The notes under the pieces are model-generated. The model made no database searches. It was not told where the DNA came from and saw only the letters and a list, made by a program, of their open reading frames with translations. The position numbers were made by a program, and so were the translations under genes. From contig OX453281.1 in assembly GCA_949710005.1 (NCBI GenBank), positions 16,181,185 through 16,245,184 on the forward strand: 64,000 nucleotides of DNA, written 5' to 3'. Source of the DNA: Ricordea florida (Eukaryota; Cnidaria; Anthozoa; Corallimorpharia; Ricordeidae). Numbering within the stretch: the first letter of the stretch is position 1; each line of letters opens with the position of its first letter. This document shows positions 12,201-26,995 of this stretch, one piece after another.

Positions 12201-15200
12201 TGCCATTTCTTAACACTACAAATCTGCAACGTTTCAGCATTACAAAGATTTTGCAGGACGAGATATCGTAGAATTACTTTGATTGTAAGGGCTATAGGCA
12301 ATATGTATGAAGTGCAGATGGGTATGATACAAAACGTTATTTCCTTACATTACATGGAAATCTAATCGTTGCAATCAAAATTTCACTCGTTATCTAAACC
12401 TTAGTGTATATCCTAGTATTACAAATAGATAAAACATTCAAAATGATTCGATAACTTACCCCCATAGATGACGGTCCTTCTTCCCATACAATCTTTTATA
12501 TGGTGTTTTAACCAAAATCTGTAAGGCTGACTTTTCTTGCAACCACCTCTTGGTATTTTATCTTCTCTTCAATAATGACTACAATCACGACATAACATGG
12601 ATTTTAAACCACGTTATAAATGCTACAGGGTGGTGAAAATTGCATGCTCATCCCTAATCCTTGTAATGAGGACTAATTTGATGAACTTGAGTACTGTCTG
12701 AGCAGTATCCTATAGAATCAGCTGTCTTAAGCAAATATCTTGACAGCCAAAATACAATACGATTGCGAATTACAATCAATTTAACTTTCTACGTAGATAT
12801 TGCCCTTTCTTAATACTACAAATCTGCAACGTTTCAGCATTACAAAGATTTTGCAGGACGAGATATCGTAGAATTACTTTTATTGTAAGGGCTATAGGCA
12901 ATATGTATGAAGTGCGCATGCGTATGATACAAAACGTTATTTCCTTACATCACATGGAAATCTAATCGTTGGAATCAAAATTTTACTCGTTATCTAAACC
13001 TTAGTGTATATCCTAGTATTACAAATAGATAAAACATTCAAAATGATTCGATAACTTACCCCCACAGATGACGGTCCTTCTGTCCATACAATCTCTTATA
13101 TGGTGTTTTAACCAAAATCTGTAAGGCTGACTTTCCTTGCAACCACCTCTTGGTATTTTATCTTCTCTTCAATAATGACTACAATCACGACATAACATGG
13201 ATTTTAAACCACGTTATAAATGCTACAAGATGGTGAAAATTGCATGTTCAATTCTAATCTTTGTAATGAGGACTAATTTGATGAACTTGAGTACTGTCTG
13301 AGGAGTATCCTATAGAATCAGCTGTCTTAAGCAAATATCTTGACAACCAAAATACAATACGATTGCGAATTACAATCAATTTAACTTTCAACGTAGATAT
13401 TGCCATTTCTTAACACTACAAATCTGCAACGTTTCAGCATTACAAAGATTTTGCAGGACGAGATATCGTAGAATTACTTTGATTGTAAGGGCTATAGGCA
13501 ATATGTATGAAGTGCAGATGGGTATGATACAAAACGTTATTTCCTTACATTACATGGAAATCTAATCGTTGCAATCAAAATTTCACTCGTTATCTAAACC
13601 TTAGTGTATATCCTAGTATTACAAATAGATAAAACATTCAAAATGATTCGATAACTTACCCCCATAGATGACGGTCCTTCTTCCCATACAATCTTTTATA
13701 TGGTGTTTTAACCAAAATCTGTAAGGCTGACTTTTCTTGCAACCACCTCTTGGTATTTTATCTTCTCTTCAATAATGACTACAATCACGACATAACATGG
13801 ATTTTAAACCACGTTATAAATGCTACAGGGTGGTGAAAATTGCATGCTCATCCCTAATCCTTGTAATGAGGACTAATTTGATGAACTTGAGTACTGTCTG
13901 AGCAGTATCCTATAGAATCAGCTGTCTTAAGCAAATATCTTGACAGCCAAAATACAATACGATTGCGAATTACAATCAATTTAACTTTCTACGTAGATAT
14001 TGCCCTTTCTTAATACTACAAATCTGCAACGTTTCAGCATTACAAAGATTTTGCAGGACGAGATACTGTAGAATTACTTTCATTGTAAGGGCTATAGGCA
14101 ATATGTATGAAGTGCGCATGCGTATGATACAAAACGTTATTTCCTTACATCACATGGAAATCTAATCGTTGAAATCAAAATTTTACTCGTTATCTAAACC
14201 TTAGTGTATATCCTAATATTACAAATAGATAAAACATTCAAAATGATTCGATAACTTACCCCCATAGATGACGGTCCTTCTGCCCATACAATCTCTTATA
14301 TGGTGTTTTAACCAAAATCTGTAAGGCTGACTTTCCTTGCAACCACCTCTTGGTATTTTATCTTCTCTTCAATAATGACTACAATCACGACATAACATGG
14401 ATTTTAAACCACGTTATAAATGCTACAAGGTGGTGAAAATTGCATGCTCATCCCTAATCCTTGTAATGAGGACTAATTTGATGAACTTGAGTACTGTCTG
14501 AGCAGTATCCTATAGAATCAGCTGTCTTAAGCAAATATCTTGACAGCCAAAATACAATACGATTGCCAATTACAATCAATTTAACTTTCTACGTAGATAT
14601 TGCCCTTTCTTAATACTACAAATCTGCAACGTTTCAGCATTACAAAGATTTTGCAGGACGAGATACTGTAGAATTACTTTCATTGTAAGGGCTATAGGCA
14701 ATATGTATGAAGTGCGCATGCGTATGATACAAAACGTTATTTCCTTACATCACATTGAAATCTAATCGTTGAAATCAAAATTTTACTCGTTATCTAAACC
14801 TTAGTGTATATCGTAATATTACAAATAGATAAAACATCCAAAATGATTCGATAACTTACCCCCATAGATGACGGTCCTTCTGCCCATACAATCTCTTATA
14901 TGTTGTTTTAACCAAAATCTGTAAGGCTGACTTTCTTTGCAACCACCTCTTGGTATTTTATCTTCTCTTCAATAATGACTACAATCACGACATAACAGGG
15001 ATTTTAAACCACGTTATAAATGCTACAAGGTGGTAAAAAATTCATGCTCATCCCTAATCCTTGTAATGAGGACTAATTTGATGAACTTAAGTACTGTCTG
15101 AGCAGTATCCTATAGAATCAGCTGTCTTAAGCAAATATCTTGACAGCCAAAATACAATACGATTCCGAATTACAATCAATTTGACTTTCTACGTAGATAT

Positions 15201-18200
15201 TGCCCTTTCTTAATACTACAAATCTGCAACGTTTCAGCATTACAAAGATTTTGCAGGACGAGATACTGTAGAATTACTTTTATTGTAAGGGCTATAGGCA
15301 ATATGTATGAAGTGCGCAAGCGTATGATAGAAAACGTTATTTCCTTACATCACATGAAAATCTAATCGTTGGAATCAAAATTTTACTCGTTATCTAAACC
15401 TTAGTGTATATCCTACTATTACAAATAGATAAAACATTCAAAATGATTCGATAACTTACCCCAATAGATGACGGTCCTTCTGCCGATACAATCTCTTATA
15501 TGGTGTTTTAACCAAAATCTGTAAGGCTGACTTTCCTTGCAACCACCTCTTGGTATTTTATCTTCTCTTCAATAATGACTACAATCACGACATAACAGGG
15601 TTTTTAAACCACGTTATAAATGCTACAAGGTGGTGAAAATTGCATGCTCATCCCTAATCCTTGTAATGAGGATTAATTTGATGAACTTGAGTACTGTCTG
15701 AGCAGTATCCTATAGAATCAGCTGTCTTAAGCAAATATCTTGACAGCCAAAATACAATACGATTGCGAATTACAATCAATTTAACTTTCTACGTAGATAT
15801 TGCCCTTTCTTAATACTACAAATCTGCAACGTTTCAGCATTACAAAGATTTTGCAGGACGAGATACTGTAGAATTACTTTCATTGTAAGGGCTATAGGCA
15901 ATATGTATGAAGTGCGCATGCGTATGATACAAAACGTTATTTCCTTACATCACATGGAAATCTAATCGTTGAAATCAAAATTTTACTCGTTATCTAAACC
16001 TTAGTGTATATCCTAATATTACAAATAGATAAAACATCCAAAATGATTCGATAACTTACCCCCATAGATGACGGTCCTTCTGCCCATACAATCTATTATA
16101 TGGTGTTTTAACCAAAATCTGTAAGGCTGACTTTCCTTGCAACCACCTCTTGGTATTTTATCTTCTCTTCAATAATGACTACAATCACGACATAACATGG
16201 ATTTTAAACCACGTTATAAATGCTACAAGGTGGTGAAAATTGCATGCTCATCCCTAATCCTTGTAATGAGGACTAATTTGATGAACTTGAGTACTGTCTG
16301 AGCAGTATCCTATAGAATCAGCTGTCTTAAGCAAATATCTTGACAGCCAAAATACAATACGATTGCCAATTACAATCAATTTAACTTTCTACGTAGATAT
16401 TGCCCTTTCTTAATACTACAAATCTGCAACGTTTCAGCATTACAAAGATTTTGCAGGACGAGATACTGTAGAATTACTTTCATTGTAAGGGCTATAGGCA
16501 ATATGTATGAAGTGCGCATGCGTATGATACAAAACGTTATTTCCTTACATCACATTGAAATCTAATCGTTGAAATCAAAATTTTACTCGTTATCTAAACC
16601 TTAGTGTATATCGTAATATTACAAATAGATAAAACATCCAAAATGATTCGATAACTTACCCCCATAGATGACGGTCCTTCTGCCCATACAATCTCTTATA
16701 TGTTGTTTTAACCAAAATCTGTAAGGCTGACTTTCTTTGCAACCACCTCTTGGTATTTTATCTTCTCTTCAATAATGACTACAATCACGACATAACAGGG
16801 ATTTTAAACCACGTTATAAATGCTACAAGGTGGTAAAAAATTCATGCTCATCCCTAATCCTTGTAATGAGGACTAATTTGATGAACTTAAGTACTGTCTG
16901 AGCAGTATCCTATAGAATCAGCTGTCTTAAGCAAATATCTTGACAGCCAAAATACAATACGATTCCGAATTACAATCAATTTGACTTTCTACGTAGATAT
17001 TGCCCTTTCTTAATACTACAAATCTGCAACGTTTCAGCATTACAAAGATTTTGCAGGACGAGATACTGTAGAATTACTTTTATTGTAAGGGCTATAGGCA
17101 ATATGTATGAAGTGCGCAAGCGTATGATAGAAAACGTTATTTCCTTACATCACATGAAAATCTAATCGTTGGAATCAAAATTTTACTCGTTATCTAAACC
17201 TTAGTGTATATCCTACTATTACAAATAGATAAAACATTCAAAATGATTCGATAACTTACCCCAATAGATGACGGTCCTTCTGCCGATACAATCTCTTATA
17301 TGGTGTTTTAACCAAAATCTGTAAGGCTGACTTTCCTTGCAACCACCTCTTGGTATTTTATCTTCTCTTCAATAATGACTACAATCACGACATAACAGGG
17401 TTCTTAAACCACGTTATAAATGCTACAAGGTGGTGAAAATTGCATGCTCATCCCTAATCCTTGTAATGAGGATTAATTTGATGAACTTGAGTACTGTCTG
17501 AGCAGTATCCTATAGAATCAGCTGTCTTAAGCAAATATCTTGACAGCCAAAATACAATACGATTGCGAATTACAATCAATTTAACTTTCTACGTAGATAT
17601 TGCCCTTTCTTAATACTACAAATCTGCAACGTTTCAGCATTACAAAGATTTTGCAGGACGAGATACTGTAGAATTACTTTCATTGTAAGGGCTATAGGCA
17701 ATATGTATGAAGTGCGCATGCGTATGATACAAAACGTTATTTCCTTACATCACATGGAAATCTAATCGTTGAAATCAAAATTTTACTCGTTATCTAAACC
17801 TTAGTGTATATCCTAATATTACAAATAGATAAAACATCCAAAATGATTCGATAACTTACCCCCATAGATGACGGTCCTTCTGCCCATACAATCTATTATA
17901 TGGTGTTTTAACCAAAATCTGTAAGGCTGACTTTCCTTGCAACCACCTCTTGGTGTTTTATCTTCTCTTCAATAATGACTACAATCACGACATAACAGGG
18001 ATTTTAAACCACGTTATAAATGCTACAAGGTGGTGAAAATTGCATGCTCATCCCTAATCCTTGTAATGAGGACTAATTTGATGAACTTGAGTACTGTCTG
18101 AGCAGTATCCTATAGAATCAGCTGTCTTAAGCAAATATCTTGACAGCCAAAATACAATACGATTCCGAATTACAATCAATTTGACTTTCTACGTAGATAT

Positions 18201-20160
18201 TGCCCTTTCTTAATACTACAAATCTGCAACGTTTCAGCATTACAAAGATTTTGCAGGACGAGATACTGTAGAATTACTTTCATTGTAAGGGCTATAGGCA
18301 ATATGTATGAAGTGCGCATGCGTATGATACAAAACGTTATTTCCTTACATCACATGGAAATCTAATCGTTGAAATCAAAATTTTACTCGTTATCTAAACC
18401 TTAGTGTATATCCTAATATTACAAATAGATAAAACATCCAAAATGATTCGATAACTTACCCCCATAGATGACGGTCCTTCTGCCCATACAATCTATTATA
18501 TGGTGTTTTAACCAAAATCTGTAAGGCTGACTTTCCTTGCAACCACCTCTTGGTGTTTTATCTTCTCTTCAATAATGACTACAATCACGACATAACAGGG
18601 ATTTTAAACCACGTTATAAATGCTACAAGGTGGTGAAAATTGCATGCTCATCCCTAATCCTTGTAATGAGGACTAATTTGATGAACTTGAGTACTGTCTG
18701 AGCAGTATCCTATAGAATCAGCTGTCTTAAGCAAATATCTTGACAGCCAAAATACAATACGATTGCCAATTACAATCAATTTAACTTTCTACGTAGATAT
18801 TGCCCTTTCTTAATACTACAAATCTGCAACGTTTCAGCATTACAAAGATTTTGCAGGACGAGATACTGTAGAATTACTTTCATTGTAAGGGCTATAGGCA
18901 ATATGTATGAAGTGCGCATGCGTATGATACAAAACGTTATTTCCTTACATCACATTGAAATCTAATCGTTGAAATCAAAATTTTACTCGTTATCTAAACC
19001 TTAGTGTATATCGTAATATTACAAATAGATAAAACATCCAAAATGATTCGATAACTTACCCCCATAGATGACGGTCCTTCTGCCCATACAATCTCTTATA
19101 TGTTGTTTTAACCAAAATCTGTAAGGCTGACTTTCTTTGCAACCACCTCTTGGTATTTTATCTTCTCTTCAATAATGACTACAATCACGACATAACAGGG
19201 ATTTTAAACCACGTTATAAATGCTACAAGGTGGTAAAAAATTCATGCTCATCCCTAATCCTTGTAATGAGGACTAATTTGATGAACTTAAGTACTGTCTG
19301 AGCAGTATCCTATAGAATCAGCTGTCTTAAGCAAATATCTTGACAGCCAAAATACAATACGATTCCGAATTACAATCAATTTGACTTTCTACGTAGATAT
19401 TGCCCTTTCTTAATACTACAAATCTGCAACGTTTCAGCATTACAAAGATTTTGCAGGACGAGATACTGTAGAATTACTTTTATTGTAAGGGCTATAGGCA
19501 ATATGTATGAAGTGCGCAAGCGTATGATAGAAAACGTTATTTCCTTACATCACATGAAAATCTAATCGTTGGAATCAAAATTTTACTCGTTATCTAAACC
19601 TTAGTGTATATCCTACTATTACAAATAGATAAAACATTCAAAATGATTCGATAACTTACCCCAATAGATGACGGTCCTTCTGCCGATACAATCTCTTATA
19701 TGGTGTTTTAACCAAAATCTGTAAGGCTGACTTTCCTTGCAACCACCTCTTGGTATTTTATCTTCTCTTCAATAATGACTACAATCACGACATAACAGGG
19801 TTCTTAAACCACGTTATAAATGCTACAAGGTGGTGAAAATTGCATGCTCATCCCTAATCCTTGTAATGAGGATTAATTTGATGAACTTGAGTACTGTCTG
19901 AGCAGTATCCTATAGAATCAGCTGTCTTAAGCAAATATCTTGACAGCCAAAATACAATACGATTGCAAATTACAATCAATTTAACTTTCTACGTAGATAT
20001 TGCCCTTTCTTAATACTACAAATCTGCAACGTTTCAGCATTACAAAGATTTTGCAGGACGAGATACTGTAGAATTACTTTCATTGTAAGGGCTATAGGCA
20101 ATATGTATGAAGTGCGCATGCGTATGATACAAAACGTTATTTCCTTACATCACATGGAAA

Positions 20161-23100
20161 TCTAATCGTTGAAATCAAAATTTTACTCGTTATCTAAACC
20201 TTAGTGTATATCCTAATATTACAAATAGATAAAACATCCAAAATGATTCGATAACTTACCCCCATAGATGACGGTCCTTCTGCCCATACAATCTATTATA
20301 TGGTGTTTTAACCAAAATCTGTAAGGCTGACTTTCCTTGCAACCACCTCTTGGTGTTTTATCTTCTCTTCAATAATGACTACAATCACGACATAACAGGG
20401 ATTTTAAACCACGTTATAAATGCTACAAGGTGGTGAAAATTGCATGCTCATCCCTAATCCTTGTAATGAGGACTAATTTGATGAACTTGAGTACTGTCTG
20501 AGCAGTATCCTATAGAATCAGCTGTCTTAAGCAAATATCTTGACAGCCAAAATACAATACGATTCCGAATTACAATCAATTTGACTTTCTACGTAGATAT
20601 TGCCCTTTCTTAATACTACAAATCTGCAACGTTTCAGCATTACAAAGATTTTGCAGGACGAGATACTGTAGAATTACTTTCATTGTAAGGGCTATAGGCA
20701 ATATGTATGAAGTGCGCATGCGTATGATACAAAACGTTATTTCCTTACATCACATGGAAATCTAATCGTTGAAATCAAAATTTTACTCGTTATCTAAACC
20801 TTAGTGTATATCCTAATATTACAAATAGATAAAACATCCAAAATGATTCGATAACTTACCCCCATAGATGACGGTCCTTCTGCCCATACAATCTATTATA
20901 TGGTGTTTTAACCAAAATCTGTAAGGCTGACTTTCCTTGCAACCACCTCTTGGTGTTTTATCTTCTCTTCAATAATGACTACAACACGACATAACAGGGA
21001 TTTTAAACCACGTTATAAATGCTACAAGGTGGTGAAAATTGCATGCTCATCCCTAATCCTTGTAATGAGGACTAATTTGATGAACTTAAGTACTGTCTGA
21101 GCAGTATCCTATAGAATCAGCTGTCTTAAGCAAATATCTTGACAGCCAAAATACAATACGATTCCGAATTACAATCAATTTGACTTTCTACGCAGATATT
21201 GCCCTTTCTTAATACTACAAATCTGCAACGTTTCAGCATTACAAAGATTTTGCAGGACGAGATACTGTAGAATTACTTTTATTGGAAGGGCTATAGGCAA
21301 TATGTATGAAGTGCGCATGCGTATGATAGAAAACGTTATTTCCTTACATCACATGAAAATCTAATCGTTGGAATCAAAATTTTACTCGTTATCTAAACCT
21401 TAGTGTATATCCTAATATTACAAATAGATAAAACATTCAAAATGATTCGATAACTTACCCCCATAGATGACGGTCCTTCTGCCCATACAATCTCTTATAT
21501 GGTGTTTTAACCAAAATCTGTAAGGCTGACTTTCCTTGCAACAACCTCTTGGTATTTTATCTTTTCTTCAATAATGACTACAATCACGACATAACAGGGA
21601 TTTTAAACCACGTTATAAATGCTACAAAGTGGTGAAAATTACATGCTCATCCCTAATCCTTGTAATGAGGACGAATTTGATGAACTTGAGTACTGTCTAA
21701 GCAGTATCCTATAGAATCAGCTGTCTTAAGCAAATATCTTGACAGCCAAAATACAATACGATTGCGAATTACAATCAATTTAACTTTCTACGTAGATATT
21801 GCCCTTTCTTAATACTACAAATCTGCAACGTTTCAGCATTACAAAGATTTTGCAGGACGAGAAACTGTAGAATTACTTTCATTGTAAGGGCTATGGGCAA
21901 TATGTATGAAGTGCGCATGCGTATGATACCAAACGTTCTTTCCTTACTTCACATGATATTCTAATCGTTGGAATCAAAATTTTACTCGTTATCTAAACCT
22001 TAGTGTATATCCTACTATTACAAATAGATAAAACATTCAAAATGATTCGATAACTTACCCCAATAGATGACGGTCCTTCTGCCCATACAATCTCTTATAT
22101 GGTGTTTTAACCAAAATTTGTAAGGCTGACTTTCCTTGCAACAAGCTCTTGGTATTTTATCTTCTCTTCAATAATGACTACAATCACGACATAACATGGA
22201 TTTTAAACCACGTTATAAATGCTACAAGGTGGTGAAAATTGCATATTCATTCCTAATCTTTGTAATGAGGACTAATTTGATGAACTTGAGTACTGTCTGA
22301 GCAGTATCCTATAGAATCAGCTGTCTTAAGCAAATATCTTGACAGCCAAAATACAATACGATTGCGAATTACAATCAATTTAACTTTCTACGTAGATATT
22401 GCCCTTTCTTAATACTACAAATCTGCAAAGTTTCAGCATTACAAAGATTCTGCAGGACAATATACTGTAGAATTACTTTCATTGTAAGGGCTATAGCCAA
22501 TATGTATGAAGTGCGCATGCGTATGATACAAAACGTTATTTCCTTACATCACATGGAAATCTAATCGTTGGAATCAAAATTTTACTCGTTATTTAAACCT
22601 TAGTGTATATCGTACTATTACAAATAGATAAAACATTCAAAATGATTCGATAACTTACCCCCATAGATGACGGTCCTTCTGCCCGTACAAACTCTTATAT
22701 GGTGTTTTAACCAAAATCTGTAAGGCTGACTTTCCTTGCAACCACCTCTTGGTATTTTATCTTCTATTCAATAATGACTACAATTAAGACATAACATGGA
22801 TTTTGAACCACGTTATAAATGCTACAAGGTGGTGAAAATTGCATGCTGATCCCTAATCCTTGTAATGAGGACTAATTTGAAGAACTTGAGTACTGTCTGA
22901 GCAGTATCCTATAGAATCAGCTGTCTTAAGCAAATATCTTGACAGCCAAAATACAATACGATTGCGAATTACAATCAATTTAACTTTCTACGTAGATATT
23001 GCCCTTTCTTAATACTACAAATCTGCAAAGTTTCAGCATTACAAAGATTCTGCAGGACAAGATACTGTAGAATTACTTTCATTGTAAGGGCTATAGGCAA

Positions 23101-26100
23101 TATGTATGAAGTGCGCATGCGTATGATACAAAACGTTATTTCCTTACATCACATGGAAATCTAATCGTTGAAATCAAAATTTTACTCGTTATCTAAACCT
23201 TAGTGTATATCCTAATATTACAAATAGATAAAACATCCAAAATGATTCGATAACTTACCCCCATAGATGACGGTCCTTCTGCCCATACAATCTATTATAT
23301 GGTGTTTTAACCAAAATCTGTAAGGCTGACTTTCCTTGCAACCACCTCTTGGTGTTTTATCTTCTCTTCAATAATGACTACAATCACGACATAACAGGGA
23401 TTTTAAACCACGTTATAAATGCTACAAGGTGGTGAAAATTGCATGCTCATCCCTAATCCTTGTAATGAGGACTAATTTGATGAACTTGAGTACTGTCTGA
23501 GCAGTATCCTATAGAATCAGCTGTCTTAAGCAAATATCTTGACAGCCAAAATACAATACGATTCCGAATTACAATCAATTTGACTTTCTACGTAGATATT
23601 GCCCTTTCTTAATACTACAAATCTGCAACGTTTCAGCATTACAAAGATTTTGCAGGACGAGATACTGTAGAATTACTTTCATTGTAAGGGCTATAGGCAA
23701 TATGTATGAAGTGCGCATGCGTATGATACAAAACGTTATTTCCTTACATCACATGGAAATCTAATCGTTGAAATCAAAATTTTACTCGTTATCTAAACCT
23801 TAGTGTATATCCTAATATTACAAATAGATAAAACATCCAAAATGATTCGATAACTTACCCCCATAGATGACGGTCCTTCTGCCCATACAATCTATTATAT
23901 GGTGTTTTAACCAAAATCTGTAAGGCTGACTTTCCTTGCAACCACCTCTTGGTGTTTTATCTTCTCTTCAATAATGACTACAACACGACATAACAGGGAT
24001 TTTAAACCACGTTATAAATGCTACAAGGTGGTGAAAATTGCATGCTCATCCCTAATCCTTGTAATGAGGACTAATTTGATGAACTTAAGTACTGTCTGAG
24101 CAGTATCCTATAGAATCAGCTGTCTTAAGCAAATATCTTGACAGCCAAAATACAATACGATTCCGAATTACAATCAATTTGACTTTCTACGCAGATATTG
24201 CCCTTTCTTAATACTACAAATCTGCAACGTTTCAGCATTACAAAGATTTTGCAGGACGAGATACTGTAGAATTACTTTTATTGGAAGGGCTATAGGCAAT
24301 ATGTATGAAGTGCGCATGCGTATGATAGAAAACGTTATTTCCTTACATCACATGAAAATCTAATCGTTGGAATCAAAATTTTACTCGTTATCTAAACCTT
24401 AGTGTATATCCTAATATTACAAATAGATAAAACATTCAAAATGATTCGATAACTTACCCCCATAGATGACGGTCCTTCTGCCCATACAATCTCTTATATG
24501 GTGTTTTAACCAAAATCTGTAAGGCTGACTTTCCTTGCAACAACCTCTTGGTATTTTATCTTTTCTTCAATAATGACTACAATCACGACATAACAGGGAT
24601 TTTAAACCACGTTATAAATGCTACAAAGTGGTGAAAATTACATGCTCATCCCTAATCCTTGTAATGAGGACGAATTTGATGAACTTGAGTACTGTCTAAG
24701 CAGTATCCTATAGAATCAGCTGTCTTAAGCAAATATCTTGACAGCCAAAATACAATACGATTGCGAATTACAATCAATTTAACTTTCTACGTAGATATTG
24801 CCCTTTCTTAATACTACAAATCTGCAACGTTTCAGCATTACAAAGATTTTGCAGGACGAGAAACTGTAGAATTACTTTCATTGTAAGGGCTATGGGCAAT
24901 ATGTATGAAGTGCGCATGCGTATGATACCAAACGTTCTTTCCTTACTTCACATGATATTCTAATCGTTGGAATCAAAATTTTACTCGTTATCTAAACCTT
25001 AGTGTATATCCTACTATTACAAATAGATAAAACATTCAAAATGATTCGATAACTTACCCCAATAGATGACGGTCCTTCTGCCCATACAATCTCTTATATG
25101 GTGTTTTAACCAAAATTTGTAAGGCTGACTTTCCTTGCAACAAGCTCTTGGTATTTTATCTTCTCTTCAATAATGACTACAATCACGACATAACATGGAT
25201 TTTAAACCACGTTATAAATGCTACAAGGTGGTGAAAATTGCATATTCATTCCTAATCTTTGTAATGAGGACTAATTTGATGAACTTGAGTACTGTCTGAG
25301 CAGTATCCTATAGAATCAGCTGTCTTAAGCAAATATCTTGACAGCCAAAATACAATACGATTGCGAATTACAATCAATTTAACTTTCTACGTAGATATTG
25401 CCCTTTCTTAATACTACAAATCTGCAAAGTTTCAGCATTACAAAGATTCTGCAGGACAATATACTGTAGAATTACTTTCATTGTAAGGGCTATAGCCAAT
25501 ATGTATGAAGTGCGCATGCGTATGATACAAAACGTTATTTCCTTACATCACATGGAAATCTAATCGTTGGAATCAAAATTTTACTCGTTATTTAAACCTT
25601 AGTGTATATCGTACTATTACAAATAGATAAAACATTCAAAATGATTCGATAACTTACCCCCATAGATGACGGTCCTTCTGCCCGTACAAACTCTTATATG
25701 GTGTTTTAACCAAAATCTGTAAGGCTGACTTTCCTTGCAACCACCTCTTGGTATTTTATCTTCTATTCAATAATGACTACAATTAAGACATAACATGGAT
25801 TTTGAACCACGTTATAAATGCTACAAGGTGGTGAAAATTGCATGCTGATCCCTAATCCTTGTAATGAGGACTAATTTGAAGAACTTGAGTACTGTCTGAG
25901 CAGTATCCTATAGAATCAGCTGTCTTAAGCAAATATCTTGACAGCCAAAATACAATACGATTGCGAATTACAATCAATTTAACTTTCTACGTAGATATTG
26001 CCCTTTCTTAATACTACAAATCTGCAAAGTTTCAGCATTACAAAGATTCTGCAGGACAAGATACTGTAGAATTACTTTCATTGTAAGGGCTATAGGCAAT

Positions 26101-26155
26101 ATGTATGAAGTGCGCATGCGTATGATACAAAACGTTATTTCCTTACATCACATGG
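20161..26155. repeat. 3,000-bp higher-order duplication (five monomers, two copies)
   Basis: The segments 20161-23160 and 23161-26155 share private variants at matching offsets. Examples are the same 1-base deletion giving CTACAACACGAC (near 20985 and 23984), GCAGGACAATATACTG (near 22455 and 25455) and CAATTAAGACATAAC (near 22782 and 25782). Similarity breaks off around 26155. This is a recent unequal exchange with a 5-monomer offset. Confidence 0.88.
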
Positions 26156-26959
26156 AAATTTAATCGTTGGAATCAAAATTTTCCTCGTTATCTAAACCTT
26201 AGTGTATATCCTACTATTACAAATAGATAAAACATTCAAAATGATTCGATAACTTACCCAAATAGATGACGGTCCCTCTGCCCATACAATCTCTTATATG
26301 GTGTTTTAACCAAAATCTTTAAGGATGACTTTCCTTGCAACCACCTCTTGGTATTTTATCTTCTCTTCAATAATGACTACAATTAAGACATAACAGGGAT
26401 TTTAAACCACGTTATAAATGCTACAATGTGGTGAAATTTGCATGCTCATCCCAAATCCTTGTAATGAGGACTAATTTGATGAACTTGAGTACTGTCTGAG
26501 CAGTATCCTATAGAATCAGCTGTCTTAAGCAAATATCTTGACAGCCAAAATACAATACGATTGCGAATTACAATCAATTTAACTTTCTACGTAGATATTG
26601 CCCTTTCTTAATACTACAAATCTGCAACGTTTCAGCATTACAAAGATTTTGCAGGACGAGATACTGTAGAATCACTTTCATTGTAAGGGCTATAGGCAAT
26701 ATGTATGAAGTGCGCATGTGTATGATACCAAACGTTATTTCCTTACATCACATGGAAATCTAATCGTTGGAATCAAAATTTTACTCGTTATCTAAACCTT
26801 AGTGTATATCCTACTATTACAAATAGATAAAACATTCAAAATGATTCGATAACTTACCCCCATAGATGACGGTCCTTCTGACCATACAATCTCTTATATG
26901 GTGTTTTAACCAAAGTCTGTAAGGCTGACTTTCCTTGCAACCACCTCTTGGAATTTTAT

Positions 26960-26995
26960 CTTATATTTTATTATATCTTATCTTATCCTATATTG
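26960..26995. repeat. deletion scar inside a satellite monomer with low-complexity filler
   Basis: One monomer lacks roughly 205 bases between its CTCTTGG-ATTTTATCTT part and its ATTGCCCTTT part. About 30 bases of TTATATTTTATTATATC-like filler join the two sides. Templated filler of this kind is typical of end-joining or replication slippage repair. Confidence 0.8.
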
